DNA from: Steromphala cineraria
Lineage: Eukaryota > Mollusca > Gastropoda > Trochida > Trochidae
Reading direction: 5' to 3'
Assembly: GCA_916613615.1 (NCBI GenBank)
Contig: OU744723.1
Location: 27,488,710 to 27,552,709 of the forward strand
DNA length: 64,000 bases
A program made the translations under genes and the position numbers. The notes under the pieces are model-generated. The model had not been told where the DNA came from. It saw nothing but the letters and a program-made list of their open reading frames with translations, and ran no database searches. Below are positions 1-12,415 of this stretch, one piece after another (positions within the stretch are counted from its first letter, which is position 1; the number at the start of each line of letters is the position of its first letter).

Positions 1-405
1 ACGTCAAATTATATCAGTGACCGTTCGCAGTGAAAATATAAGTTATTTTCACTGTAGCTTGATAGACAGTTTATTTCACTGATAAATCCCAGTATTTCAC
101 TGCTCGCCATATAATAAAAGGTTTTCTTCCTGCATAAATATGTTCCAATAAAAAATGAGAATAAAGTGCTATTGCGTCATCATTTTATCTATCTGCATTT
201 GTTGATTTATTGTATTTTGCATGAGACCTAGACTAATCCACCATGATCAACACGGTTTATTTGCAGCAGCTTAACAACTACCGGTAACACAGATTTGCTT
301 TGGAAGGATTTAAGCCCCTAAGGGGAAAAAAACAGCTCATCTCATTGAAATGGTAAATTTGTTCTAACACTGTATTAGATTATTGCAAAATCTTTATTAT
401 TTCAG

Positions 406-497
406 TGCCTATAACTACACAATACCAGCAAGAGGGAAAGTCATAGCGAAAACTGATATCCAGATAGCTCTCCCTGACGGCTGCTACGGAAGAGTTG
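406..497 (+). CDS. DUT: DUT exon a (internal)
   Basis: Acceptor TTTCAG ends at 405 and donor GTGCGT begins at 498. One base completes a codon begun upstream; the reading continues [11 protein letters not shown] to DGCYGRV, the strand region just before motif II. The previous exon is outside the window. Confidence 0.92.
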
Positions 498-3400
498 GTG
501 CGTTGCTCAGACCGTTACTCTCGTACTTCTGTACTAAGTTGAATTTCAGGAGGGTATCATAGAATTCTGTCCAGTAATCTAATGTCATCAAAAAAAAAAA
601 TTATAAAAAGACAGTCACATTATGAGCAGGGCTTTGGAAAGGCAGGGGCCATGAGCAATTTTGCACATAAGGTGAAAAAATGGCCCATTGAAATTTAGAA
701 ATTTACTAATGACATAAAGGCAATTGCCCATTTGAAATTCAGAAAATAACTAAAAACCCTGAAAATCGCCCGTTGCGAAAGGTGTGTGTCCCAATCAATG
801 CATGAGTAAGCTTGAAAAGAAGGGGAATACATACATGCTCAAAGTTTCAGAATAGGATTTTAGATTTCCTTTGAATTTTGACCAGAGATACATTTTCTTG
901 CTTCCTAACTGATAAGGGTTTGTGTGTTTATAATCATGACCAAAACGTTTAAGTAATAATCCTATTTGATAACTTCTAAACTATTTATCTTTCTCTTTCC
1001 AGCACCCCGCTCTGGTTTAGCTGCAAAACATTTCATCGATGTTGGAGGTGAGAATTAAATTAGCTTTTTTCATTGAATTTTAGCTAAAATGCCCATAATA
1101 AACATATTTTCATATTCTATTCCATAAAAATAATCCCTAGAAAGTTAAATATTATGTACAGACCCTTAAGTTATTGAGTATTATAATTTCCAAGTTTGAT
1201 GGCCCTCATTGTACCCTGTGACCATTTTTTAGGGGTTAAAAATCCTTGATTAATAAGTCATTAAGCAGTTTTTAACATGTTAAAGAATTTAATCTGATTC
1301 ATGCCAGTTTTGTAGTGAATAACATTTGATTTAAACTGTTCTTCTGTTCCCTGGTATATGACAGCGTTAGGCAGGTAAAATGGCTTGAAAGTTTTTTTCA
1401 ACCCCTGTTTATATAATAAATCATGGAATGTCTGATAATAAAGCTAAAGATGCAACAGCTCTCTTTTTTAAGAATAAATAAATCTATTTTGCAAATTTCT
1501 TTTTTAGGCTGACAAAGAATAATTGCCCATCTTATCTCTTCTTTCTGTGATGAGTAAAATATACCATGGATCATGTTTAGTCCAAATTTATGATATGAAC
1601 TTTTGAGTTCAGAAGATGGCTATGTTTAAATTCTGATGTTTTAATGTGCTTGAGATGAGATTGATAACATCTGTATTTCTGAGTTTAAGGTTTGTGTGTG
1701 TTTCAAATTGATACATGTTCATGTATATTTCAGCCGGAGTAATAGATCAGGATTATCGTGGCAATGTTGGTGTTGTGATGTTCAACTTCAGTGAGACAGA
1801 CTTTGAAGGTACATAATTGGACAATATAGATTTTATAATCTTATCAAACAAGGATATCTTGGTAAAATACAATTTATTTCCCTGTCATTCAATTTTCATT
1901 ACATCTTTAGTCAATAAATTGTAAGCTATTGTGAATGAAAACATTTGAAATTTCAGGGGCCTTTGCCAAGTAAAATTTGCAAGTCTGGCAAGTAAATCAA
2001 CTCTTGTGACATGTCCGTGGACCAGTGAAAAATAACAGTGTGGCGTGACCTAACATAACCTAGAAATTAAGTAAAGAGATGTAAAACTATTCGTTCCTTC
2101 GCTCCGAAACACAGTGCTACAATATCATGACTGAAAGAAAGGTAAACAACAACACCCGAGAGTTAACTTATTTAATGCCGATAAATACTGAATGTTCATT
2201 GGTTGATACTTATACTGGTAGTTCAAATACTTCTGCAGATAGCGTGATTATTTAAAGAAACGTTATTGGCTATTTTTCCGTGTTTTATCGTCTGGTTCGT
2301 TTGTATTTCCGATGATCTGTCAAAGCGTTACTATAGAGAATGAAGCAAACAAATGACGCTAGATTTTGAAATTTCTCTAAATGATTTATGATAAATTTAT
2401 CAAAGGAAAGTATTAGTCAAATATGTAGAAAATTCACTGTCCGTCAGGGCGTCTGTCTGTGATCACATTGTTTCCCAAGCAGTTCAGTGAAACTTGGTAT
2501 GTTGACTAACCATCACATGTGTGTGCCTTTTGGGATTTTCAACTTTTTGGAATTTATTTTTCCGGTTTCCATAGAAGTGCAACTTAGAATTGTTTCTGGA
2601 GCAGAACTTGAAAACAGTTTGGCCTGGCTTAACAAAACTTTGTGTGTTGACTAATCATGACATGTAGTTGTGCCCTTTGGGATTTTCAACTTTCTGGAAT
2701 TTTTAATTTTTCCGGTTTCCATGGAAACGCAACTTAGAATTGTTTCTGGAGCAGAATTTGAAAACCATGAGGGAGGGCTAGCTCAATGAAACTTAGTATA
2801 TTGACTAATCATGACATGTAGTTGTGCCTTTTGAACTAAAACTCAATGATATTCTTGAACTTGACCATGGCACAACATAAGCATTTATTAAAATGTGGCT
2901 TATCATAGTCTTTTGATGGTTATTAACCCTCACGCAGTATCGTTAATGACACCACGTTTGTGGGCCTCACAGGCCCAGGCACATTCACATGCAATTCAGG
3001 AACACTGCAGGGAAAAAGGGTCAATAATATTTAGGATGTTATGTATAATATGTCACCTATGTGTTCCAATCCCCACAAACTGATCGGTGAATATTTATTT
3101 GAGACTCATTTGCAGGCTTTTTTTGATAAAACATTATTTGGAAAAAGTGTAAAGCAGAATTCACGTACATGTAAGAGTAAACGCTAGATCATGTGATACC
3201 TATTGTTTCAAATTTCGTTATTCAATTTTACATGGAACAAAGGTTACCATTATGCATCGACAGAGTGTCAGAAATTCAAACCTTGTCGAACGTGAAATTG
3301 AAACCGAAGTTTCATGATTTACAGTAGTCTGGCATTATAATATTCATTATCGCCATATTGAGCATAATTGGTTCGTTCCTACAGGCCAATTTCGGCCAAG

Positions 3401-5526
3401 CGATTGCATGTATGGGATAATTGACCATAAAGGGCAGTTATCGCCCCTGTTTTTGGTGGCTTCAAAGAACTCAATCATATGAACTGGCGTTCACGATCAT
3501 GATCTTGAACCTTAAACGTTTAGGAGAGTTTGGTTTACCAAAAACTCACATATTCGTCAATAACCAAAAATAACGTTACTTTTGATAGTTTACAGTAAGA
3601 AAAAGGAACATGTTGCCAATAGTTTATACCACAAGTCAAGAGGTTGGAACAGTGTGATTGGGTTGGATACACTATTAAGCACACACAGATGTAGTAAATT
3701 GATGGTATTGAAGGCAAATCACAATTTCGATAACGTCCATGAACGTCACTTGCATCAGATTATTTACCGACAAAGATAGTGCTTCAATAGTGATAACTTG
3801 AATTTACTTTCAGAATGTCAAATGGCTCATTACACTGCCTATTAGAGTAAAGAAGTTGTTAATGCATCCTCAAACACTATATTTAAAACTAAATAAAACA
3901 TCAACGGTTAGAATTTAATAAACGTGTACGTCAACATCACAATACTCCCGAGACACACCAGCAACTTGCCATTGCATTGCAGAAAGAGTGTGGTAGAACT
4001 GCATTGGGACTTCATCAATGTGTCCATTCATTTCCAAAGGGAGGTCAAGCAAGAACTTTTGCAAATGCCCTGAATTCATAAGGCTGACTTCAACGCCATC
4101 TTGTGAATAACACAATACAGAAACAAACCTAAAACAAGTGTACTTGCGAAGAAAAAGATTCTCTGAAAAATTACATATGCATTTCAGTTTTTGGAGAGTA
4201 TATTATTTTTGCTATGTATTTTTTTCGGATGTTGGTTTATCTACATCAGGAAGTAATCTCAAGGGGTATTATTTATTTATTTATTTATTTTTAATTGCAA
4301 TTCTGTATATTTTGTTCTGAAATAAGGGTTTTATTTGCCCTGGGCCTTTGAGGCCCGAGCTTACAGCAAACGTATGTATTTTCTTAAAACGTCAATTAAA
4401 AACGCAGTATCTTGTCTACAGTTATGACGTCAGACGTAGCCTTAGAAAACATACTAATTGAGGAATGCATGAAGTAAGAAGTCACTTAGTTCAAATGTGT
4501 TGATTCTGGGTAATGTCAAACACATAACCGGGCCTCAAAGGCCCCACGATACTGCGTGAGGGTTAAAAATTAAAACAAAATTAGCTGTATGTCTGCATAC
4601 AACATTATTCACACAATTAGTTTATCAAAACATGGTAAAACTGATCATTCAACTTCAGTCGGGCAGGGGGGATAAGCCATCTCTCCTGATGGCTCTTGTT
4701 CTATAAGCCATCAATCTGTTCGATATCTTCAAACTAAAAAATACAAAACATATATATATATTTTTGTCTATTTTCATAATGAAAAGTAACAAATACAGGT
4801 GTTTTCTGAATTTTCCAATTTCGAGATAATAGCTGCCATTTTGCTGTCTGTAGTTTTGACATTCTTGCTTTATCAAATTATATATTAAGTAAAAACAAAT
4901 ATGACAATAAGTTTGCCTAGACTTGTTCATTATTTTAACTGATTCAGAGCGGGACAAGTAAAATTTAAATTTGGGCAAGTGAAAAGCTATTCAGACATGT
5001 CCCTGGACAAGTAAAATTTTGAAAACCATTTCACCCCCTGAATTGACTGTTTGCTTGCAGTAAGGAGCGGAGACCGTATAGCCCAGCTTGTGTGTGAGAG
5101 GATCTACATCCCCGAACTGGAGGAGTTTGAGGTGACCTCACGTGCTTATCTCCGTTAATTACCTTCTCAAGTGTCAGATTGCAACATGGCATTCCACTGA
5201 TTCTGTAAACCCCTATGATTATAATGATAATTGAAATTTTGCTACAAGCTGTTCCTCTTTAACAAACCACCCATAGATATGCTCATTCCTGGCTCTAACC
5301 ATCATCAATATCAAAGACAGATGACTGAAGTCAAATATGATTGCCCTTTGATTATGTTTACGTCAAGATAAGCCTGATCGGTCAATGAGATGATGTGATG
5401 GTGTTTTATTTTGATTGTCATGCATTAAATAGTTTAAATTGAAAATCAATTTACAAATGTATATTTCAGAAACTAGAGGACACAGAAAGGGGGTCTGGAG
5501 GTTTCGGTTCTACTGGGAAAAACTGA
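406..5526 (+). CDS. DUT: dUTPase (deoxyuridine 5'-triphosphate nucleotidohydrolase), 3' five exons
   Basis: The enzyme hydrolyses dUTP to dUMP and pyrophosphate, which keeps uracil out of DNA and supplies dUMP for dTMP synthesis; it normally acts as a homotrimer. Five exons, 406-497, 1003-1047, 1734-1808, 5061-5131 and 5470-5526, join in frame with GT-AG borders and give 112 residues plus stop. Visible family motifs are PRSGLA (motif II), [14 protein letters not shown] (motif III with the catalytic Asp and the uracil-binding hairpin), RIAQLV (motif IV) and the C-terminal [10 protein letters not shown] (motif V, phosphate-binding arm), ending GKN-stop as in animal dUTPases. Motif I and the N terminus must lie left of the window. 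No AATAAA was seen just after the stop; ATTAAA occurs near 5897. Intron 4 (1809-5060) holds a piggyBac-like element and other repeats. Identification is confident. Confidence 0.95.
1003..1047 (+). CDS. DUT: DUT exon b
   Basis: Acceptor CTTTCCAG and donor GTGAGA. It encodes [15 protein letters not shown], containing dUTPase motif II with its conserved Arg and Ser. Both borders are split codons that fit the neighbouring exons. Confidence 0.95.
1734..1808 (+). CDS. DUT: DUT exon c
   Basis: Acceptor TATTTCAG and donor GTACAT. It encodes [19 protein letters not shown] and a few further residues: motif III, with the Asp that activates water and the beta-hairpin that recognises uracil. Confidence 0.95.
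2446..2850. repeat. Decayed repeat with ~150-bp internal units (DUT intron 4)
   Basis: A short GTCCGTCAGGGCGTCTGTCTG start is followed by about 2.7 units of roughly 150 bp, each with GTTGACTAA near 2501, 2645 and 2801 and the phrase TTTTTCCGGTTTCCAT. The layout, a tetranucleotide-like block then tandem units, resembles the hairpin-ended families elsewhere in the window, but no terminal hairpin was found. Confidence 0.5.
2923..4566. mobile_element. piggyBac-like non-autonomous element (1.64 kb)
   Basis: It is flanked on both sides by TTAA. Both ends carry the same 17-bp inverted repeat CCCTCACGCAGTATCGT, which starts CCC as piggyBac ends do. Just inside each end is a short palindrome, GGGCCT-cac-AGGCCC on the left and GGGCCT-caa-AGGCCC on the right. 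No transposase frame is visible inside, so it would depend on an outside enzyme. A second, truncated end is at 48842-48957. Confidence 0.75.
5061..5131 (+). CDS. DUT: DUT exon d
   Basis: Acceptor TGCTTGCAG and donor GTGACC. It encodes [20 protein letters not shown] followed by EEFE; RIAQLV is motif IV. Confidence 0.94.
5470..5526 (+). CDS. DUT: DUT terminal coding exon
   Basis: Acceptor TATATTTCAG. It encodes [18 protein letters not shown] then TGA. This is motif V, the mobile C-terminal arm that closes over the nucleotide phosphates. Confidence 0.95.
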   Translation, partial: KLEDTERGSGGFGSTGKN

Positions 5527-6465
5527 GTGTCAACGACATGCAAGAATTACTTTGATTGGTCTGGGTATTTACAAGGGAATCCTGTATTTGTACCTGTATC
5601 GGTGCTAGTAGATCTGAACTTGCTTTCACTGCCTCTCCTTGTAAAGAATTCCACCTGAAGTCATCAGCCCATCTGTGTTCATCACACTTGTTGCATTTAC
5701 CTTCACTTGATATTGTCAATGTCCACCTGAGTTTTGATGGTTGGACATTTTTTCTCCGAGACCTGACTGAGGTTATCGACAGCGCACAGTAACTCTTACA
5801 GTAGTTGTGTATCTAGCGGTGCTCTATACAGATGGATGGAACAGCAGTTAGTTCTGTTTTGGAAAGTGGAAAGATAACATTCTGCACAAAACAACTTATT
5901 AAACAACCATGAATAGTAAAATACCAATTACTGTGGCATTATTTTCTGTGAGCTGAAGATTATCTTTGACAAGTTTGATATGAAAATATATACTTTGTAC
6001 ATATCCAGCTGTATTTTGTTGTTTTGTTTTGGAATAATATTTATTTAGGTAGATGATGAAACGAATTCAGTGTCAATTCACAACTGAACAAAATATAGGA
6101 AGTAACAGTTTTGACAAAACAGATTTCTTTCATGATATGACACATTCAGAAGGTATTTTTTTTTCTAGAAAAATATGTTTGTTTCATGGAGTCAGATTTT
6201 TATATGTTGAAATTTTTCCCTCTGAAGGTAAGATAAACCGAGGCAGTTTTTCTTTGCATTATTTTCTCAGAAAATGATTATGCTCGTGAAAGGATATATG
6301 ATGCAGCTAATAGTTGAAATATTGCCTAAGCGGCATAGAATATAACTTACACAATGAAAGGATATAACTTACTCATGAAGATCCAACCACTTGATCCATA
6401 TGTGAATCACAGCATCAACAACTCACCTTTTGATATCAATATTGTTTTGGGAATTTATAAAAGAC

Positions 6466-7544
6466 AAGTAATTGTCACAAACGTGACCATGTCCCCCGCC
6501 GCAATCAAGAATATTTCATTCAATTGTTATTATTGTCCCCCGCCGGAACAGGGACTATGAATTCAGCGGCGTCTGTCCGTACGTCCGGATTCTTGTTAAC
6601 GCGATATCTATTGAACTGTTGGACCAAATGTCTTCAAATTTGGCCACAGCCTACATTGGGGGATTACACAGACACCAGTCACTTTGGGTGACCTTGGCCT
6701 TATTTTCAAGGTCACCTCTGCACTTTGGCCACTATTTTAACTCTTGTTAACACGATACCTAATGAACCGTTGGACCAAATGTCTTCAAATTTGGTCACAG
6801 CCTGCATTGGGAGATTATGCAGACACCAGTCATGTTGGGCAACCTTGACTTTATTTTCAAGGTCACCCCGGCACTTTGACCGATTTTGAAACTCTTGTTA
6901 ACGCAATATCGACTGATCCGTTAGACCAAATGTCTTCAAATTTGGTCACAGCCTGCATTGGGGGATTACGCAGACACTGGTCATGTCGGGTGACCTTGAT
7001 TTTATTATCAAGGTCACCACGGCACTTGGACAGATTTTGAAACTCTTGTTAAGGCGAACCTTTTCACAAAAAGTCTTCATATTTTGGCACAACTTACGTT
7101 TGGGGATTACGCAGACACCAGTCACTTTGGGTAACCTTGACCTTAATTTTCAAGGTTACCACTTCACTTTAAACACTTTTGAAACACCTTATGTCTTATG
7201 AAACTTGGCACCTAATGTCATGAAAATCAAAATGTGGTTACACAGACACCACTCAGTTTTGGTGACCTTGACTTCAAGGTCACCAATTTTGACATTCTTT
7301 TTTCAAGCAATATCTCTAGAACTGCTGCACCAAATGTCTTCAAATTTGGTCACAGCTTACATCGGACACCAGTCAGTTTTGATGACCTTGACTTTATTTT
7401 CAAGGTCATCACTCTTGTTAAAGCCATATCCCTTGAACCATTGCACTCAATGTAAATGGGAATAATACATTTGCTTAATGTGACAATTATTTGGAAATAT
7501 TTCAACGGCGGGGGACATTGCCACGTTAGTTGCAAACACTTGTT
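6466..7544. mobile_element. Inverted-repeat element with ~150-bp internal units
   Basis: The left end reads ACAAGTAATTG, then further in ATGTCCCCCGCCG. The right end read backwards gives ACAAGTGTTTG then ATGTCCCCCGCCG, so imperfect inverted repeats of about 38 bp bound the element. Inside are a short GTCCGTACGTCCGG block and five diverged units around ACCAAATGTCTTCAAATTTG and GGTGACCTTGAC. Open frames inside are short and not protein-like. The element at 59116-59865 has related ends. Confidence 0.6.
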
Positions 7545-8849
7545 CTTATGAGAATGTCGTTGTAACATACTTCAGCATTTTCGTAGATCCACGCATAAAT
7601 AACATCAACAGCAAATACATGAATAAACTTCAAAGTTCAATTAACTTTACTTCCTTCCGAAGAGACCTTGAAACACGGTCATAAATTTGTTCAAAACGAG
7701 ACCAATTCATTATCGTCTCCACCTTCAAACCATGTGCTTTCGATTGTGCACAGCTCGTGCGATGTGACATTTACTTAAAATCCGTGCATCACAAGATGAA
7801 ATTGACAACGTCCGTGCAGCAACCCCTTTTACTTCCTAAAGAGGGAAATATTTGATGGACTGAATAGTGTTTTAAACATAAGAATATCATTTGTTATAAA
7901 CGACAATTTCGGTGACATTTTTGACAAAATGTGTTAACATTATTTAATTTCAGTTCAATGTACAATTTTGTTGGGGCTTTTTAAGTCGAAACAACTAGAA
8001 ACAGATGGTTTCTTGCTCAGATTTGTCTGATTGACTGTAGTTTTATTCATAAATGACCATCTAAGAACCTTAATTCCATTCATTTAAGATGCTTTTTACA
8101 ATCAGTATTTACAATCCATGAAGATATTAATTTTGTCAGATACACCAATATGTTATTATTTGTTATTAATTAAAGGCCATAGCACTGTATTGACAGCTGG
8201 CTGTGAAATTGTGTTTTTATTGCCATAACGTTTAAGTCAATCAATTACTTCTGCCTTCGAATGGAATAGTGTAGATGTGGACAAATAAACATCAAATTGT
8301 GAATAGAGTGACCAAAGAAAGTCTTGTAGCTTAATACGGGATATCATTTCATGCGTAGACCGCTAATTTGGTATACGGTACTTACTGACAGAAGTTTCAG
8401 TCATAGATGTTAGAGAAAAGAATGTTGCAACATGATTACAACATAAAAAATCAAGTGGAAAAACAAGGCTTTTAGGTAAAAACGCTCTAGTTGTTCATGC
8501 TCGGTATCTCCTTTCAAGTCGATTTATCAAGTTTGTACGGTACACCCCCTCGTGAATCTTACTAGTCTTTACATTAGCCACCAAGTAGAACGCCAACATC
8601 GCATGTCTTCTGTGTTATTTCTGCATGTAGCTCACACGCTCTGGAACAACTCTCTTCAATCGGTGACCTTATATGAAACCAATTCTATGCGTAAATTATT
8701 TGTTATCAAATCATTAATTTTTATTCAATTGTTCTCCATTAACCTCTGACCGTTTCCTTCAAACCATAGAGCAATGGTTCGCCCTAATGTCGATTGTTAA
8801 ATCATTAACTACTAACTATAAATTTATATAATGCCAGCAAATGGGCTAG
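7545..8849. other. Intergenic stretch with nothing recognised
   Basis: AT-rich sequence without a supportable exon, RNA gene or clear repeat. The short open frame near 8552-8749 has no recognisable motif. Confidence 0.5.
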
Positions 8850-10201
8850 ATCCGTAAACTTTGTGTATTTTCATCTTCTTCTCAAGAAGCATAAGAAATC
8901 TGAAACTTTGTGTACTGACTCCCTGACTAGTGAGGATTATAATGTATAGCTTTTGTGGCCCTGTGGCCCCTAATAAGTCCAGATGGGCTTATGGCATGGC
9001 CCGGCATCCGTCCGTCCGTCCGGCGTCCGTCCGTAAACTTTTGACACTTTCGACTTCTTCTCATGAACCATACACATTAGAGAGCTGAAATTTTGTGTAG
9101 AGGTACCTTAGCATATGGAAATTCTAATTTGTAACTTTGGTGACGCTGTGACCCCAAATAGGGTCACAGGGGTCACAACTTTAAAAACCTATTTTCATCT
9201 TCTTCTCCAGTTCCAGAAGGACTAGAGAGTTAAAAATGATATGTGCAGACTCCTTGGCCAATGGGGATTCTAATTTGTAACTTTGGTGACCCTGTGACCC
9301 CAAATAGGGTCACAGGGGTCACAACCTTAAAAACCTATTTTCATCTTCTTCTCCAGTTCCAAAAGGAGTAGAGTGTTAAAAATGATATGTGCAGACTCCT
9401 TGGACAATGGGGATTCTAATTTGTAACTTTGGTGACCCCATGACCCCAAATAGGGTCACAGGGGTCACAACCTTAAAAACCTATTTTCATCTTCTTCTCC
9501 AGTTCCAAAATAGTAGAGAGTTAATATTGATATGTGCAGACTCCTTGGACAATGGGGATTCTAATTTGTAACTTTGGTGACCCTGTGACCCCAAATAGGG
9601 TCACAGGGGTCACAACCTTAAAAAACTATTTTCATCTTCTTCTCAAGTCTCAAAAGGTCTAGAGAGCTGAAATTATATGTGCAGACTCCTTGGCCAATGG
9701 GGATTCTAAATTGTAGATTTCGTGACCCCATGACCTCAAATAGGGTCACAGGGGTCACAACCTTAAAAACTTATTTTCATCATCATCTTTAGCTCCAAAA
9801 GGTCTATTGAGCTGAAAGACTGCATGTAGACTCCTTTGCCAATTGGGATTCTAAACTGTAGGTTTCGTGACCCCATGACCCCAAATAGGGTAACAGGGGT
9901 CACAATCTTAAAAACCTATTTTTCTCCATTAGATGACAGTCTATGGCAAATTTATTTCTCCTTGGATATATTTTAGTTTGGACTCCTTTCACTGTCTGAT
10001 ATTGGCGATCTAGAAAGTGTTGAATAATAATAAATCATTTGGGTAAGGAAATTTATTCCGAAATCGTTACATTTGTTTTGTAATTTTTGTATAGGTTTTC
10101 TTGCAATAGGTAACATCAGTTTCATTTTTAGCTCATCTTGCCTGTATAAAGCAAACTTGATATGATGCCTGATGAGCTACAGAGCCAATGGCTCTATTTT
10201 T
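8850..10201. mobile_element. Hairpin-ended (GTCC)n repeat, copy A
   Basis: After a short piece of a related subfamily comes GTCCAGATGGGCTTATGGCATGG, a (GTCC)n block at about 9006-9034, then about six units of 145-146 bp built around GTGACCCCAAATAGGGTCAC. A unique tail ends in GATGAGCTACAG and the hairpin GAGCC-aat-GGCTC. Copies B and C have the same tail. No protein is encoded. The hairpins, (ACGG)n and tandem core fit non-autonomous Helentron-type or oyster 'pearl'-like elements, but that assignment is inference. Confidence 0.65.
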
Positions 10202-10314
10202 TTAGAAAGAAATAAACAATTTATGATTTATGTTGCATCATAACTTTTGTTGTCTTAGGAAAAAAAGTTTAGAAATATCCAAAATAATTTAATAATAATA
10301 CGTTATTAATTACT

Positions 10315-10620
10315 TCATAGATAAGCCATAAACTTTTGCCTAAACGTGTTACATGAATGAGTAAAGTACATTTTTATTGGAAATCCAAGGGAAACGTTTC
10401 TTAAGCAGAAACCACTGTCTGTGAGAACTCTAATAACGCGTCTCACACCTTCAAAATCCAAAACGAAATGGAAAACCTGTGAAACTTTGTCTTGAAACAG
10501 GTTCTTAGTCATGGAGTACAGGAATTCTGCAAGCCTAAAACTTTTACTTCGTGCCTTGCGCCTTGAAAAGCAAGAAGCACGTGCTCGTACACCCTTAATA
10601 GTACTACACACTTCATTCAT
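10315..10620 (-). other. Open frame of 101 codons, not recognised
   Basis: An open frame rich in Arg, Phe and Ser with no motif I can place and no splice context. It lies between two repeats and is probably chance or a decayed repeat rather than a gene. Confidence 0.15.
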
Positions 10621-10748
10621 AAATCAGTGAAGTGGCCTTTGGAAGGTTATTGAACATTTATTTAAAACTATTAATTTTGTGGTTGATTGTACTCGGACCA
10701 ACTGAGATGTAAGTCAGTTACTAGCATAGTTAATGGCATGCATCGGAT

Positions 10749-10818
10749 AACGGCAGGGACACTTTGTCCTCGACCCTCGTACAGGCCTAGGCCTCTCGGA
10801 CAAAGTGTCCTTGCCATT
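10749..10818. repeat. Long inverted repeat 1 (21-bp arms, 28-bp spacer)
   Basis: Arms 10749-10769 and 10798-10818 pair except at two positions; the inner part is GGACACTTTGTCC facing GGACAAAGTGTCC. The spacer 10770-10797 begins TCGACCCTCG and ends CTCTC, so with the arms it reads TCCTCGA to CTCGGA, a layout shared with three other inverted repeats in this window. Confidence 0.7.
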
Positions 10819-10849
10819 TACATGGAAAGTGAACTATTATGTTGAACAG

Positions 10850-10985
10850 GAATATACTTCCTCTGCTTGAGAACGACACAAGAATTTGTGTCGAAACGTC
10901 GCATACAATGAACAAAGAAGTCATCCATATATTCCTCAGCATTATTGTCATTCCAACTTCTAAAATGTTCTCAAAGAAGGAATAT
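10850..10985 (+). repeat. Dispersed repeat, copy 1 (inverted copy at 46725-46850)
   Basis: The segment containing GTGTCGAAACGTCGCATACA and ATTATTGTCATTCCAACTTC reappears on the opposite strand at 46725-46850 with only scattered changes. A frame through both copies reads similarly (RICVE, TMNKEV, HIFLSIIVIPTSKM), which may be chance or a remnant of a retroelement protein. Family unknown. Confidence 0.6.
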
Positions 10986-11039
10986 GCTTGTGAGTGGGAA
11001 TCTTCATCAGATACAGAAAACACCATTTAATATTCTTGG

Positions 11040-11990
11040 TATCAATTTCGTTCTAACAGCAGTAAAGAAACACAAAGCCCACAATTGCAATATTCAAAAA
11101 TAAGGCTGACTATGGATACCAGGGGTAATGAAATATTTAGTATTTAGAGCATTACGCTCGGCGAAGACGCATTTTAGATAACCGTTGTCAACGTTGTACA
11201 TGTATAATATGGGTTCAATGGAATTGCTTAAATCCAGTGAGTTATTTTGTTAGTGTTTTTTTCCTAATAAAAATAGTGTGAGAATCAAATTATGCTAATT
11301 GGTAAAGAGAAAGTTGAAGGAAACGTTTCAAAAAGCTTTAACTTCCCTTTTAGTCATAGAAGATTTCTAAAGGAGAATGTACGATTGAAACAATAGTGAA
11401 TGTTACTGCTCTATCTTAACGATGTTGTAGGGTGAGTCAGGAAGCTTCAAATTAAGCTGCCAGGAAACGTATTCAGTCAGAAACCTGTCATCTTCACAAC
11501 GTCACGGGCGAAACGAAAAAGTTTCTAAACTTTCCCATTCAACCCTTGACATCATTGGCCGTAATTTCTGTGCTGGCATTTCAACCCGCTGCACGGAAGT
11601 AGAATAGTCCAATCAGAAGACAGCATGTTAAATGAACCGATTTGAAAATATACTTTTGTATGCGTTTTACAAGGGAGAGAAACACTTTATTTGAGTGATA
11701 CATTAATGTTTGTCTTCTCTGCATTCTCGGTGCTCATCAAAAACATGAAAACAACAATGTGGACTGAAGTTTAAAATGAAATTTCACTCGGATAGTTTTC
11801 AAAAAGATCGTCTGTTAGTATTTTGAATTTGTTCCGAATGTAAACGGCAATTTAATTTGCTATTGTTGAAAGAGCTGATAAGGGGCGTAACTCGTGATCA
11901 CGATAGGTGTCGCTGCTCCGGATCACCAGTTTTCTACCTTGTGATGGCAAGGTCTAAACGAGGAGTTGCTCGATACGTTTTCACCTTGCC
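11040..11990. other. Intergenic stretch with nothing recognised
   Basis: No exon, RNA gene or repeat boundary could be supported here. Confidence 0.45.
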
Positions 11991-12319
11991 GTGGGGAGAT
12001 GGAAACCTGTAGGACAAGAAGACTTTACAAATGTGAAATTGATCATATTTCGACGCAGAGCAAGGACACGCTCCAACTTGTATACATGTGGCCATAGTGA
12101 TGGAATGACGAGTCCAAAATACTTACACCCGTTTTGCGACACCAAAGGGTGCTTGGGTATGCTGAATACTGAGAAATGCCGTGATATAATGGCTATTCCA
12201 CAAAAAAAAATTTTGAACAGATCAGTTTTCATGGATAAAAAAACACAAAACTCCCATAGAACGAGAATGGTAACACTGTTTCATAATGAGAAGCCATAAC
12301 CACGCTACATTGACCCAAA

Positions 12320-12415
12320 TTCACTTCCGATCTAAACCCAATTGAACATCTGGTTGCCGTTCTTGGAAATCTCATTCGTTGCATCCTCGAAAAACCAGAG
12401 TCGACGTTCCGATAA
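12320..12415 (+). pseudogene. Tc1/mariner-like transposase C-terminal remnant
   Basis: The frame reads SDLNPIEHLVAVLGNLIR and a few more residues before a stop. It matches the hallmark SPDLNPIEHLW-x-x-L region around the last catalytic acidic residue of Tc1-like transposases; the usual Trp after HL is Val here. No upstream catalytic Asp region was found in frame, so only a fragment remains. Confidence 0.55.

Noticed and set aside
10180..10201. CTGATGAG in the repeat ends considered as a hammerhead core
   Set aside because: No GAAA partner or closing helices follow; the string is part of the terminal inverted repeat AGCTCATCAG.
10855..11020. Possible hammerhead ribozyme (CTGATGA on the minus strand near 11003-11010 and a nearby CGAAACGTC)
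   Set aside because: The CTGATGA and GAAA strings are on opposite strands and too far apart, and no helix II could be drawn.
11991..12299. 102-codon open frame
   Set aside because: It lies beside the Tc1-like remnant but shows no transposase motif, and the opposite strand is open too.
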